A DNA stretch of 64,000 nt from Paracoccus cavernae (GCA_030410095.1 JAUFRC010000004.1:1-64000); one strand, 5' to 3'; positions 9,355-20,501 are shown, counted from the first letter of the stretch. Translations and numbers: made by a program. The notes: generated from the letters alone by a model not told the origin.

Positions 9355-9793
9355 GGCGTTGTTGCAGAACTCGTGTCCGGCAGGATTCACCTTGCGAATC
9401 CGGTAGGTTAAGAGGCTTGTCATGAGCAAGCCTGAAGCCGCCCGCTACCGCACGACGAACTGGAAGTCTTACAACGAAGCCCTGAAGCGGCGTGGCTCGC
9501 TGTTGATCTGGCTCGACAAGGACATGGTTTGGCTCGCCGCCAAGGCTGGGCGTCCGGGCCGACCGCCGGTGTTCTCCGATGCTGCGATACAGTTCTGCCT
9601 GATGGTGAAGGTGTTGTTTGGCTGCCTCTCCGGCAGACGATCGGGATGGTATCCAGCATCCTGGAGATGGCAAAACTGGCCTGGCCGGTTCCCGATTTTT
9701 CCACCCTGAGCCGCAGGCAGAAGAGTATCTCTGTCGGGATATCGAGCCGCCGGGCGCCAGGTCCGCTGAAGCTACTGGTGGACAGCACCGGCA
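9355..9793 (+). mobile_element. Truncated IS5-family element, copy B
   Basis: The left end GGCGTTGTTGCAGAACTCG at 9355 is intact. The transposase starts at 9422 (MSKPEAARYRTTNWKSYNEA), shifts frame at FGCLSG near 9622 and stops matching after LLVDSTGI at about 9791, so the 3' half and right end are lost. The next bases (TPAQKLKMAA then stop) are of unknown origin. Confidence 0.75.
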
Positions 9794-10039
9794 TCACACC
9801 CGCCCAGAAACTGAAAATGGCTGCGTGAAGTCTACGGCCAAACCCCGTTAAGACGGGGAGGATTACCAGGTCAGGTTAAGTTTGATCTCGTGCGGAATAT
9901 GGATAGCAAAACTAAGATGGCGTGTTCTGAGATGGTAGACGCCTTTGTCGCTGTCGCTTCTTCCGACCTGTTGGAATAGTCGAAACGTAAAATACGGTTG
10001 GCTCGAAAAAAGACACAAAATGGCAAGATATCCGAGGTT

Positions 10040-10469
10040 CCCGTGACGTCCCCCCTAATATCCAACCTGAGTTTCCTAGCCCAGAAGCCATCTCTGCCTA
10101 CGGCGCCCTTAGCTTTCTTTATATGCACTCTCGCGCCATGCAGAATGGTCCTTACGCGATATTCGCCGGATCGTGCAGCCGCCTGTCGACCTGAAACAGA
10201 CCCGGATTTTATTACGACGGTGTGCCCCGCGCGGCTTGTACTTGGGCGCACCTTAATGACCAGGCCGAGCGTCAGCTTCTGGCCGGGCCTCTCTGAAACC
10301 TGCTCAATGGCGCAGTGGACCGCAGTTATGGCTGATGGAAATCATAGCACCCTATGAACAAGGCACCGGGGCCAACGCCTTTAGAGCATTCATGGAGCAC
10401 ATTCCCGATGGCATCCAAAGCTTCCACTATTTGCGAGTGAGCGCTGCGGCAAAGTGCGGCGCGTCGTGA
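10040..10469 (+). CDS. HlyC-like toxin-activating lysine acyltransferase, frameshifted
   Basis: Joining frames gives AYGALSFLYMHSRAHAEWSL, then DIRRIVQPPVDL, YYDGVPRAACTWAHLNDQAE and QWRSGPQLWLMEIIAPY. This matches the HlyC/RTX-activator family: catalytic His in S-x-x-H-x-x-W, xxYCSWAxL-like strand, W-x-SG-x-x-LW-x-x-x-x-IAP. HlyC enzymes move fatty acids from acyl-ACP to lysines of a secreted protoxin. Breaks lie near 10137, 10208 and 10300. Start unclear (before 10040). The next gene, 70 bp downstream, encodes a Hint-domain protein, a possible substrate. Confidence 0.6.
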
Positions 10470-10538
10470 AGTCGACACGCCTGCGTGATGGCTCGTGGGG
10501 GCAAAAATCATTAGGACTGAAGCTGAAAGGAATTAAGA

Positions 10539-11551
10539 ATGGGTATCAACCTTACGGATACGACCAATAACCCGGCTATCGTACTGTCCCATGGGACTGA
10601 GGAAAGCCCTGGGAACTATGATAATTATACCTACACCATCGACATCAACCAGTTCAGCGACCCCAGCCAGGTGATCACCATCACCGGCGACTGGGGTCGG
10701 TCGGACAACCCCGACCTTGATGGTGACGAAACGACGAACGGCGGCGAATACGTCGCGGCACAGATTCCGAACCCCGGCGGCGGTATGTTCTTCGGAAATC
10801 TCTCCGTCGATCTGCAAACTGGCAATATGAACTGGAGCTTCACTGTCGCCGAGTTGCAGCAATTTGCTGGGCAGAACTATGACGTTTACTTCGTCGGAAA
10901 ATATGCCAACCAGAACAGTGATTCTGACCTGTTGAAGCTGGTCATCACCTGCTTCCTGGACGGTACGATGATCGCCACTCCAGCGGGGAAACCGAAGTTG
11001 AGAAGCTGGCCATCGGCGATCTGATCACGAGTGCAGATGGACGGTCCGTTCCGGTCAAATGGATCGGGCGCAAGTTGATCACAAATCACGTCATGCTGTC
11101 GGACAAGGCCGCGCCAGTTCGCGTTGCAGCGGGGCACTTGGCGGTGGTTTGCCGCACAGCGATCTGCTGCTGTCGGCCGATCACGGGCTGATCGTCGCCG
11201 GTATGGTGGTGAATGCCGGGGCGTTGGTGAACGGGGGCACGATCTGCTTCGTCGATCTAGCTGATATGCCTTCCGAATTCACCTATTACCATATCGAAAC
11301 CGAAGCGCATGACGAAATTCTGGCTAATGGTCTGCGCGCTGAAACCTTGGTCGACTACATCGGTCGCAGGCTTCGACAATTACGCGGAATATCTGGACCT
11401 TTACGGCTGCGATCGAATCATCCCAGAAATGAAGCGTTTGCGTATTGCCTCGCGCCGTCAGCTTCCGAGTGCACTGCGCGACCAGCTGGGGATTGCCGCA
11501 TTCAGCGACGGGGTCGAGGCCCAAATCGAGGCATTTGGCAAGGCAGCCTAA
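10539..11551 (+). CDS. Hint-domain (Hedgehog/intein-type) protein, frameshifted
   Basis: After an AAGGA site, residues 1-135 form an acidic Asp/Asn/Gly-rich region (for example GRSDNPDLDGDETTNGGEY). Next comes a Hint_2 domain beginning CFLDGTMIATPAGE, continuing KLAIGDLITSADGR, SADHGLIVAG and ending near 11551. The initial Cys is the expected autocatalytic nucleophile. Two breaks are repaired by one G each in the runs 10985-10988 and 11131-11134; a third lies near 11368. Such proteins are usually exported surface proteins of Rhodobacteraceae. It sits between an acyltransferase gene and glycosyltransferases, so post-translational decoration is plausible. Confidence 0.75.
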
Positions 11552-11727
11552 GCTCTACGCTTTGTTCGACATCACGGCCGGCCATCTTCAAGGTGGCCGG
11601 CTGCGCCTTAAAGCCTGAATTATCACTTACACAATTACACTATGTTTCGGATTCTGCCCCCATTTGATCACTGGTCCAGAACCGCGGCCAACCCGACCGT
11701 CGCGCCTGAATGCGGGTTGAGCGAACC

Positions 11728-14324
11728 ATGACCTCAACAGCGCAATCACGCTCGTCCGCACCCACACTCTCCGCACCGAGACAGGCTATTGCGCGCTCAT
11801 GAGTTGCGCCAGCAGGGGCGACACGAGCAAAGTATCTTGTGCCTTGAAGATCTTCTGCGCATCTATCCCCGTCATGGGAAAATCTGGTACGGGCTGTCGC
11901 TGTCGCATCGGCTGGCGGGGAATTACGACGACAGCATCAGCTTTGCGATCAGATCCTTGCGGTTCAACCCGGCAATATCGCCGCTTTGGGCGGGCGGGTG
12001 GACACCGCCCTGCGGCTGAACCGCTTATCGCAGGCGCTGGAGTATATGAGCGCTGCATGCGACGCCGCTCCGGATCACCTGCCATTTCAGCTTCGCCGCT
12101 GCGGACTGCTACGGCAGGCTGGGCAGATCGCACGTGCGCAGGATCTAGCGGTAGAGCTGCACCAGCGCCAACCCGATCTGCCCGGTCTTCAGGCCGAACT
12201 AGCCTTCATCGCCCAGGCTGATGGCCGTCCTTTCGACTGTCTGGCGGCCTGTTCGGCGGCACTGGCGCAAACGCCCGGCGATGCGCGGTTGGTGTTGGAG
12301 AAGATCAATGCCTTGACTGCTCTACGCCGTTATAGCGAGGCGCTCGCGCAGGCCGAGGCCTTTCTTGCAGCTACCCGGATCATCCCGCCATCCAGCTACG
12401 CCGGGGCTGCCTGCTTTACCAACTGGGGCGCGCGCAAGAGAGCATCAGGTTTCTGTCAGCCTTGGCGCAGCAGCAGCCGCACAATGCCCATATTCTGCTG
12501 AATTTGGCGCGTGCCTATCGCCATGGGCAGCAGCATGTCGCGAGCCTTGCGATTCTGGACCGATTGTTGGCTCAAGATCCACAACATTGCGGCGCTCTTC
12601 AGGAAAAGCTCGAAACACTTCATCTGGCCGGACATGCCGAAGAACTATCGCGCCTCGTGCAAGAGCTAGCGGATCACTGGGCGGTTGCTGTGCAATCGGC
12701 GCAGCGTCTGGCTTTTGGCAGGTTGCTGTGCCGGGGTCTGGCCCATCTTGCAGATGATCAGGCGGGCGAGCTGCTGCGGCGCAATCGCGATAGGCTGGTC
12801 ACTTTAGGTACTGAACTGTCTGTTGATCTGATTTGGCCGATCTACCGCCGGGCCGATCTTATGGGGCACGGACCGCAGTTTGATGCCTTGGCACGCGCAC
12901 TTATGGATAAAGACAAGATCGGGCTCAGCACGGCTCGAGCTATCCTGCAAGCCAGTTATCGCGCAGGCATACCACATTGGCACCGGATTGGCCTGCATGT
13001 TTCCGATCGTGTCCCGGCCATCGATCGCGCCCGAGTGCTGATGGATCTGGCGGCGTTGTCGGGCTTGCCTGCAAAGGCGCTGGCGCTTCGGCACAAGAGT
13101 CCGGCGCGCGCAGGAGCGGATGCAGGGCTGCAGATTGCGATGCTCTTGCGCCAACAAGGCCGGTCGCGAGTAGCAGCCCGATATCTGGGGCTGGTCTGGC
13201 GGCACAACCCCGACGATCCAACTGTGCTGCGGGAATATATCAGCAGCCTCTGTGGGGCCGGACTGTGCCCGCGCCAAGCAAGTGCTGGCAGCCGCGACCC
13301 TGCGTCAGCCCGAGATGTCGCCCAACTGGCGCCGATCGCACAGGGCTGGGCCGAGTTGATCACTTGTCCCGCGCCACAGATCTTTGGGCCGAAGGCGATG
13401 CGGCAATGATCCCGCATGCCGACTGGTATGTAGCGAATGCGCTGTCGCGAACGGAGGCCAAGGCGCTGAACTTTACGTCAACGCCTATGGGGACAACTCG
13501 CGGCGGCATCTCGCGCCGTCGATACAGGGGTTTCTGCTGGCTGAGGCGGTGCAGCTCGGGGTCCCGGCCTTGACGCCACCGAGACAACCTTACACGCCAT
13601 GGCGGTTGTTGCGCGTTGGACCGAAGGGCCTGAACGCAACCCTGCGCCATACTCCCGACCGGTGCCGCACAGCATCGTGCAGTTCTGGAGTCAGGGCACG
13701 CCACCACCACAGGTCGCCGGAGCCGTAACTTCGTGGCAGGGCGCGGCAGGCTTGCGCATCAGTTGTTTGACCGTGATGCCGCGAAAGATTTCCTGCTGGA
13801 GCGGTTGGGCGCTGACTGGCTACGTGCGTTTGGCCGAGCCGGTTCTGCAACAGAGGAAAGCGATTTCTTCCGCCTGTGTCATCTCGGCTTGCTCGGAGGA
13901 ATCTACGCCGATTGCGATGACTGGCTGACCGGAGATGCTGCCCAACTAGTCTGCGGCCCCTCTTGTCTGACGGTCTTTCGCGAACCGACGGGGGCGGTCG
14001 GCAACAATTTGATCGTCGCTCCGCCTCGGCATCCGGCAATCCTGTGGGCAGCGATCTGCGCGAAGCGCGCGTTGGAGGAGCGACACAATGAAACCATCTG
14101 GGGAAACCGGGCCGGGTCTTCTGACCCGGGCAGTCGCCTGGCACATCCAGAAAGCCGCAGCGTCTGGCAACGCGCCGTCGCTGCGTATTCTGCCCCGCTG
14201 GCAATTGGGACGGATCGTCCAGTTTCACAGCCCGCTGTCGTACAAATCCAGCAAATCCTACTGGAATCGCCAAGATGTGGCAGGTGCACTCAATGGCCTA
14301 GCCGCCCATCTCCCTCCCGTGTAA
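11728..14324 (+). CDS. TPR-glycosyltransferase (DXD sugar-binding type), frameshifted
   Basis: The N-terminal half (about 11789-13350) is built of tetratricopeptide-like helices (RAHELRQQGRHEQSILCLED, ARAYRHGQQHVASLAILDRL). The C-terminal half is a Gly_transf_sug domain: HSIVQFWSQGTPPPQVAGAV, SDFFRLCHLGLLGGIYADCD with the metal-binding DXD-like D-x-D, VGNNLIVAPPRHP, and the family ending GPGLLTRAVAW / SYKSSKSYWN. At least five single-base losses break the frame. Start uncertain (ATG 11728 or 11789). Probably transfers sugars to a surface polymer or to a protein. Confidence 0.65.
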
Positions 14325-14479
14325 GTGGCAAAGACATGACCGCTGACTCAAGCAGCCCGACGGCACGGGAATATGGACGCCAACGATTTGGCCGCAATCA
14401 AAATCACATCACCTTGTCCGCTAGGGTGGTTTCGCTTTTCGCCAGGCCTCATGCTAGGGCTGTTGCAAAGGATTTCGAC

Positions 14480-17400
14480 ATGAACCGCATTATCAGTAAG
14501 CTTCAATTCCGCCGGTCCGAGACAAGCGCCACCCCGCCCGAGATCGCGGGCCATATTGACGGCATCCGTGACCAAGATATCGTCGGCTGGATCCACATGA
14601 ATGGGCGTTCCGAACCGCTGACGATCGATCTTCTGGTAGATGGTCAGGAAGTCGCCTTGACGATTACGGCTGATGATCATCGTTCTGATGTCGAGGCAGC
14701 GGGGTTCGGCGATGGCCGTCACGGCTTCCATTGTACCATGCCCACGACCGATGGTTATGGCCAACCCTGGCAGGATGGCCAGAGCGTGCTTATCGAATTA
14801 CGCCTTGCCGGTACGCCGCAAACACTCATGCAACAGCAAATCACGTTGCGCTCGCCCGAAACAGACGCCACCATATTGGACTGCGATGGCCGCATTGAAA
14901 AGCTAACCGAGACCTACCTGCGTGGTTGGGTGACCAATCGCCAGAATGTCAGCCAGATCTTGCGAGCGGATGTGCTGATCAACGGCACCTTTTTCTGCAA
15001 GGCGCTGAATGATCAACCCCGCGACGATCTTGTGCGTCAGGGTCTGTCCAAGGGGGCCGGCGGCGTGCGGATTTCCCTGCCTCTGCGCCAGCTTGGTAGG
15101 GGGACGCATGAAGTCTCTTTGCAATTTCCCGATGGCAAGCTGATCAGCAAGACCGTCGAAGTCCGAGGCGATCACTATCGACCCGCCCCAACCGCGCGGA
15201 TCGCGCCTGCCGATTGCGCGGTAATTGTGCCGGTCTATAACGCAGCTGAGGACGTGGCGATCTGTTTAGAACGCCTGCGGGCCTATACCCCGCCCGAGGT
15301 CGATATCCTGTTCGTCGACGATGCCTCGCCCGATCCGCAAATTGCTAGGCTGCTGGAGCAGGCTCGAGATATCCCGAATTTGCGCGTACTACGCAATAAC
15401 CACAATCTGGGCTTCACCGGCACTGTAAACAGAGGCATGGCAGAGGTTGGGCGCAAGCATCCGATCTTGCTGAACAGCGATGCTCGCGTAACGCCGAACT
15501 GGATTGCCGGCCTGTTGGCGGCCGCAAGGTCACGCCCGCGGGTCGCTACGGTGACGCCGATGTCGGACCGCGCCGGTGCCTTTTCTGCGCCTGAGTTGGG
15601 CAATGACAACGGCCTGCCACCAGGCGTTGATGAAATCACCTTTGCCCGTGCGTTCCGGCGCCGCGCGCTTGGCCTTTATCCTCAAGTGCCCACCGGCAAC
15701 GGCTTTGCATGTTCATTCATCGCGCCTGTCTGGATGAAGTCGGTGCCTTTGATGTCGCGGCATTTCCTCGCGGCTATGGCGAAGAAAACGATTTTTGTAT
15801 GCGAGCAGGTCGCGCGGGTTGGCTGCATCTGATTGACGATCGTACCTATGTGTTTCATGACCGCTCGAAAAGCTTTGGCAGTGCCAAAGATGGGCTGATG
15901 AAGGCAGGTCGTGCAGTGATCGACGCCCGCTACCCTGAATACAAGAAGGCCATCCGAGTCTTTTCGCATGGGGATGACCTGGCACTGGCCCGGATGCAGG
16001 CGCGCCGCTCACAAGCCGATTGCCTGAACCCACGCGTCTCTCTGCCTCGGACGCTATATGTCGTGGCGACCCAGACGGGCGGCACTCCGCAGACCAATCT
16101 GGATCTAATGGCCGCACTACAAGACAGCCGCGATGCCTGGCTGCTACGCTGCGATCCAAGCATTTAGTGCTGTCACATTTGCAGGATGGCAAGCTGGTCG
16201 AGATTGCCAGTCGTGAACTTAGCGACCCGATCGAACCTATCCGCCATGTCTCGACAGAATATGATGAAACAGTGGCGGGCTGGCTGCAACGCTTTGAATT
16301 CGAAGTCGTTCATATCCGCCATCTGGCCTGGCACAGCCTGAATTTGCCGCAGCTGGCTAAGTTGGCAGGTTGTACGGTGGTGTTCTCGTTCCATGATTTT
16401 TATACGATCTGCCCTCGATCAAGTTGTTGCAGGACGATGGGGTCTTCTACGGCGGTGACCTGCAACAGCTGACCGGCGAGGTTACCCCGAGCTTTGGAAG
16501 CCCGATACCATGCCGCCCGCCGGAATGGGTTGGATCCGCTTCTGGCGCGAACGCTTCGACCGAGCACTGTCGTGCTGCGATGCTTTTGTAACCACTTCGG
16601 ACAGTGCCAGAGCTCGACTTCTGGCGGGACTGCCGGCGATTGAGCCCGCGCGTTTTTCGTCATCCCGCATGGCCGCGATTTCTCTAAATTGCTGCGGCTT
16701 CGGCAGGTGCCCCGACATGGGCAGCCGATCCGCATTCTGGTGCCGGGCAATATAAGCACAGCGAAAGGGCTGGGCGTGATCCGTGCGTTGCTTGAGATAG
16801 ACCGCGAGCACCTGTTGGAGTTTCACGTACTGGGTCGCACAGAGTCTTCGGTGAAGATTAACGACCCCGGCTCATCGGGCATGGCGTCTATAACCGCGAG
16901 GAATTCACCAGCCGTGTCCAGAGCTTGAACATCCATCTGTGCGGTGTTTTCGATATGGGACGAGACCTATTGCCACACATTGACCGAATTGTGGTCAGCG
17001 GGCGTTCCAGCGCTGGTATTTGATTTCCCAACAGTGGCGGGTCGTGTGCGCGCCAGCGGTGCGGGCTGGATTCTTCCACATCAGGATATCGAGCAACTTT
17101 ACCGTAAACTCTTGAAATTGCGTTTGATACTGCTGAACAGAATCGCGCTGATCTGGCGGTTGCAGCCTGGCAGAGCGGGCCAGGAATGGCGGAATCGACC
17201 GGGCTTATGGCTGCGCGCTATCTGAACCTGTACCGCAGGGCACAGGGACAAAATACCCTGCCGGTGGTCGGCGTTGTGTCGGCGTCCGAGGATAAGGCAC
17301 TGTCAGCAGGAGGTGGCGTCTGGCAACAGGTGGACCCGACCACACAAGACGAGTGCATTTGTGTTGCTATGTCGGCACAAGCACTGTTGGCCAATCTGGA

Positions 17401-17547
17401 GATTGGCAGTCTAGACGGCGCTCTGGTGCAGATCGACGCCGTGCCTGTCACCTTGGCTGCTAACTTACTAGAAACGCTACAGCAGGCGAGGATCCTCACC
17501 GTATTACCAAGCCTGAGCACTCCGAACACATTGACGCTTCCGCATAG
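14480..17547 (+). CDS. Multidomain glycosyltransferase (GT2 plus GT4-like), frameshifted
   Basis: Starts MNRIISKLQFRRSETS. Residues about 20-230 form two beta-rich modules. A GT-A fold GT2 domain follows: CAVIVPVYNAAEDVAICLER, VDILFVDDASPD, NHNLGFTGTVNRGM and LLNSDAR (the DXD position). Then comes a GT-B (GT4-like) part: TLYVVATQTGGTPQTNLDLM, VVFSFHDFYTICP, LVPGNISTAKGLGVI and YCHTLTELWSAGVPAL. Breaks occur near 15715, 16160, 16420, 16640 and 17100-17500. The frame with TAG at 17545-17547 ends just before a terminator hairpin, so I end the gene there. Likely surface glycan assembly. Confidence 0.65.
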
Positions 17548-17552
17548 TATAT

Positions 17553-17583
17553 CGGGTGCCGTCGCGTCTTGTGACGGCACCCG
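17553..17583. terminator. Terminator hairpin between convergent genes
   Basis: A perfect 11-bp stem CGGGTGCCGTC/GACGGCACCCG with a 9-base loop lies six bases after the presumed glycosyltransferase stop and before the end of the convergent acyltransferase gene. The T-run is weak. Confidence 0.65.
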
Positions 17584-17654
17584 ATTGATCTTTAACTATA
17601 ATATTCAGACAGTGAAAGCTTCACTGCACAATGAATTTTCTCTACATGCGCAAT

Positions 17655-18383
17655 CTATACCGCACTCACGATTTCTGGATGATACTGAGGCGCATTGTCT
17701 GCATTCATCTTTTCAACCGCCTCAATCGCGGCGTTTATATCAGAAAAAACGATATGGCGCATTTGCCAAGGGGCATAGCGCCACCACTTTAACGCCAGCA
17801 GCTTCTTGGTTTTTTCATCAAAGCGCTCGCCTATCTTTCGGGCAGGAACACCGCCAACAATGTCATAGGGGGCCACATCTTTTGTTACCACAGCTCCTGC
17901 GCCAATGATAGCTCCATCCCCAACATTAACGCCCGCAATGATAATCGCGTTGTTTCCGATCCAGACATCATTCCCGATGACCGTACGGCGCAATACCTCG
18001 GCATGTGCCTTCCTAGTCAGTTGCGGGTCAACTGCATCGGTCTGATAGTCCGTTCTGTTACTCCATTTTTTGGCTTCATTCATATTAAAGCGATAGCTTT
18101 GTTGATATTGGAATGGGCTTGTCGAGAGCCACTTGGTGGGGTGATTTGGCTGCCCAATTACAATTCCTGCTGCAATAGAGCAGTAACGGCCAATATCAGT
18201 TGTATATACCCGACCATCCGCAAGATAGGTAAATGCACCCAGCCAGCACTTTCCGCTGAATGAGGCACGATTGCTGCGGGCCGGAGGCTCGAATGAAAGA
18301 GACCCCAGAGAGTTAATGCTGCGAATATTCACATCAAGCCCTCTGGCTTTCAGTTCCGTAAGATCAAGACGATCAACAGGCAT
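17655..18383 (-). CDS. CatB-like hexapeptide-repeat O-acyltransferase
   Basis: 242 residues, intact. It has the left-handed beta-helix of the xenobiotic/CatB acyltransferase family: [20 protein letters not shown], then [40 protein letters not shown] and GGVPARKIG. The His in GQPNHP fits the catalytic site. It probably acetylates a sugar using acetyl-CoA. It is convergent with the glycosyltransferase genes, so polysaccharide O-acetylation is the simplest role. Confidence 0.8.
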   Translation of the reverse strand: MPVDRLDLTELKARGLDVNIRSINSLGSLSFEPPARSNRASFSGKCWLGAFTYLADGRVYTTDIGRYCSIAAGIVIGQPNHPTKWLSTSPFQYQQSYRFNMNEAKKWSNRTDYQTDAVDPQLTRKAHAEVLRRTVIGNDVWIGNNAIIIAGVNVGDGAIIGAGAVVTKDVAPYDIVGGVPARKIGERFDEKTKKLLALKWWRYAPWQMRHIVFSDINAAIEAVEKMNADNAPQYHPEIVSAV

Positions 18384-18510
18384 CGGGTCCTCGGTTTGTA
18401 TAATATTTGCAATTATCTACTTGAAGCGGCAGTAAGTAGATAGACTGTACCGCAAACCTATCGAGCTCAGTTCGGTGTGCACAGAGGTCGACGCTACTTT
18501 CGCTTCAGGA

Positions 18511-19558
18511 GGGCCTTGTTGCGCAAATCCGGGGGATTCATCTCGTGAATCCAGCATGCTAGCTGGGCAGCATGAGCAAACCTTCGAAGCCGACCTACAA
18601 GACCACCAACTGGCAAGCGTATAATCGGGCGCTGAGGCAGCGCGGGTCGCTGACTGTCTGGTTCGATCCCTCGATGCAGTGGGAAGCCATTCCGTCGGGG
18701 CGTCGCGGCCGTCAGCAGGCCTATAGCGACGCGGCGATCCAGGCCTGCCTCACCCTCAAGGTCTTCCTCGGCTGCCGCTCCGCCAAGCGACCGGTTTCGT
18801 GGCGAGCCTGCTCGAACTGTCCGGGCTCGGCTGGTCCGTGCCGGACTTCAGCACTCTGTCACGCCGCCAGAAAACATTGAACGTGACCATCCCGTATCGC
18901 GGCTCCAAGGGGCCGCTGCACCTGCTCGTGGACAGCACCGGCATCAAGGTTGAAGGCGAAGGCGAGTGGCACACGCGCAAGCATGGCGGCTCGAAACGGC
19001 GCGTGTGGCGCAAGATCCACCTCGGAATCGACGAGGAAACATTGGAGGTTCGGGCCGTCGAGGTCACGTCCAGCAATGTCGGTGATGCGCCGATGCTGCC
19101 GGACCTGCTTGCCCAGATCCCGGCGGAGGAGGAGATCGCCAGCGTCACCGCCGACGGTGCCTATGACACCCGCGCCTGCCATGACGCCATCGCCGCCCGC
19201 GATGCTGCAGCTATCATCCCGCCGAGACGGAATGCGAGGCCATGGAAGCCGGACACAGCCGGAGCCCGGGCGCGCAACGAGATCCTGCGAGCATCGAAGC
19301 ACTTGGGCCGGGCGCTCTGGCGGAACTGGAGCGGGTATCACCGCCGCAGCCGGGTCGAAACGAAAATGAACTGCGTGAAGCTGCTCGGCCAGCGGCTGAT
19401 GTCGCGGGACTTCGACCGCCAGGTGGCAGAGGTCCAGATCCGCGCGGCGGTCCTCAACCGCTTCACGGCACTCGGTATCCCCATGACCGTGGCCGCACGA
19501 TAAGTGTATCCGGGGAAAGGGGAAGTGCGGTCATCAGCTGATTTGCGCAACAGCGCCC
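18511..19558 (+). mobile_element. IS5-family element, second type
   Basis: About 1048 bp, ends GGGCCTTGTTGCGCAAATC (18511) and GATTTGCGCAACAGCGCCC (to 19558), imperfect inverted repeats of about 19 bp. Sequence and ends differ from copies A-C, so this is another IS5 member. An antisense fragment of the same type lies at 32883-33068. Confidence 0.85.
18572..19503 (+). CDS. IS5-family transposase, frameshifted
   Basis: Starts MSKPSKPTYKTTNWQAYNRA. One C appears missing at VFLGCRS near 18775 (expected VFLGLPLRQATGFVASL). After that the frame is intact to GIPMTVAAR. DDE-type motifs: LLVDSTGIKVEGEG, SVTADGAYDTRACHDA and RSRVETKMNC. Confidence 0.85.
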
Positions 19559-19569
19559 GTGGAAATGGG

Positions 19570-19946
19570 TCATGCCTCGGCCTCCGAAACGGAAGGCAGA
19601 ACCTCGAACGAGGCGAACAGTGGGACCGCCCAATTGACCGCACTGGCAAGCATGGCGATGCGCGGGGCAATCGCATGAGCATGGTCGCGCGGCAGGCGGT
19701 AGCGCAGCACGACACGGGCATCAGGGGCGACGGGGCATTCCCCACCCTTCCACGCATAGGCAACGCCGGTGCGGTAAGCAGGCGCGGCTAAATCGGCCAG
19801 CGCGTCGATCATCGCCGAAACCTTATCGGCGCGGTCGATCCAGTAGGCGCGGCCCTCGGCATCGCCTTTGCGGCTTGCTTCGCGGGCCATAGCGCGGGCG
19901 TGGATCTCATCGGCAATCAGGCCGGTTCTGTCGGGGTGTCGAACAT
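19570..19946 (-). CDS. Phage-type hypothetical protein, frameshifted
   Basis: Reads MFDTPTEPA from ATG 19946 after a GGGAGA site. With one C added near 19921 it continues LIADEIHARAMAREASRKGD, then YWIDRADKVSAMIDALADLA. About 125 residues, helical N-terminus, no known function. Its upstream region holds a copy of the repressor-operator-like sequence (20011), so it may be an early phage gene under S24 repressor control. Confidence 0.55.
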
Positions 19947-20010
19947 TGCATTCTCCCGGTGAAAATGGGGTTCAGCAGGCTCGGGTTCGTCGCTGCTGAT
20001 GGGGAGGAAA

Positions 20011-20024
20011 ATGCATTAATACAT
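20011..20024. promoter_or_regulatory. Isolated phage-operator-like site
   Basis: ATGCATTAATACAT closely resembles the operator copies at 24281-24345 and lies upstream of the minus-strand gene ending at 19570. It suggests a second promoter in the same repressor regulon. Confidence 0.4.
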
Positions 20025-20152
20025 ATTTTTGCGTAGCCAAAATGCACATTCTGCCCCGCCCTAACCGGCGCCCACCGATCGGACAGCAAAAAGCCCGTCG
20101 GTGAATGAGCAGGATCACTCCGACATGGGGTGTAAAATTTCCCGTAATCGTG

Positions 20153-20205
20153 TATGATCAGTAATCCGTTCGGTATGCCCGTTCGGTGCTATTGGAGGAC
20201 CAAAC
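20153..20205 (+). promoter_or_regulatory. Promoter-leader repeat 1
   Basis: A TATGAT -10-like box (20153-20158) is followed by a leader with two direct copies of CCGTTCGGT (20166-20174 and 20179-20187), then GCTATTGGAGGACC and the ATG at 20206. The same order occurs in leaders 2 and 3. Confidence 0.55.
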
Positions 20206-20449
20206 ATGGTCCGCGAACGAGAAGAGCGCGCGAGAGAGAGCGATGTTGCGCCGCGCAAGCGAGGCGCTGAAACCATCGCCCTCAGATATCGAACTCGATG
20301 AGCGCGCATCACGAACATTGGATGAGATGGAGCGCAGGGATGAGTTTGCAGCACGAGCTGTAGTGCGCCGTGAGAGCGATCGCATCGCCAAAAGGCGAAA
20401 CGGGAAGAAGCTACGCGAGATCTTGCATGGCGAGGCATCCACGATCTGA
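20206..20449 (+). CDS. Small cassette protein 1 (paralogue of 20560 and 20937 genes)
   Basis: The ATG at 20206 sits where the paralogues start, but its own frame stops after about 31 codons. The neighbouring frame gives LRRASEALKPSPSDIELDER then SRTLDEMERRDEFAAR and SDRIAKRRNGKKLREIL, aligning with the C-terminal halves of the two following genes. A single indel near 20209 or an internal ATG at 20244 would explain it. Charged, helical, no known family. Confidence 0.5.
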
Positions 20450-20501
20450 GCAAGGTGCGCTGATATCGCGTCTTATTTGGTTGTGGGTAAATTCGGGTCG
20501 T

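Noticed and set aside
7623-9908. Shared 13-mer AATATGGATAGCA at 7623 and 9896
   Set aside because: Repeats of this length are expected by chance in 64 kb, and the surrounding bases do not match.
18481-19600. Search for IS5 target duplication around the 18.5-kb copy
   Set aside because: Flanks (CAGGA and GTGGA) show no convincing duplication, so none is claimed.
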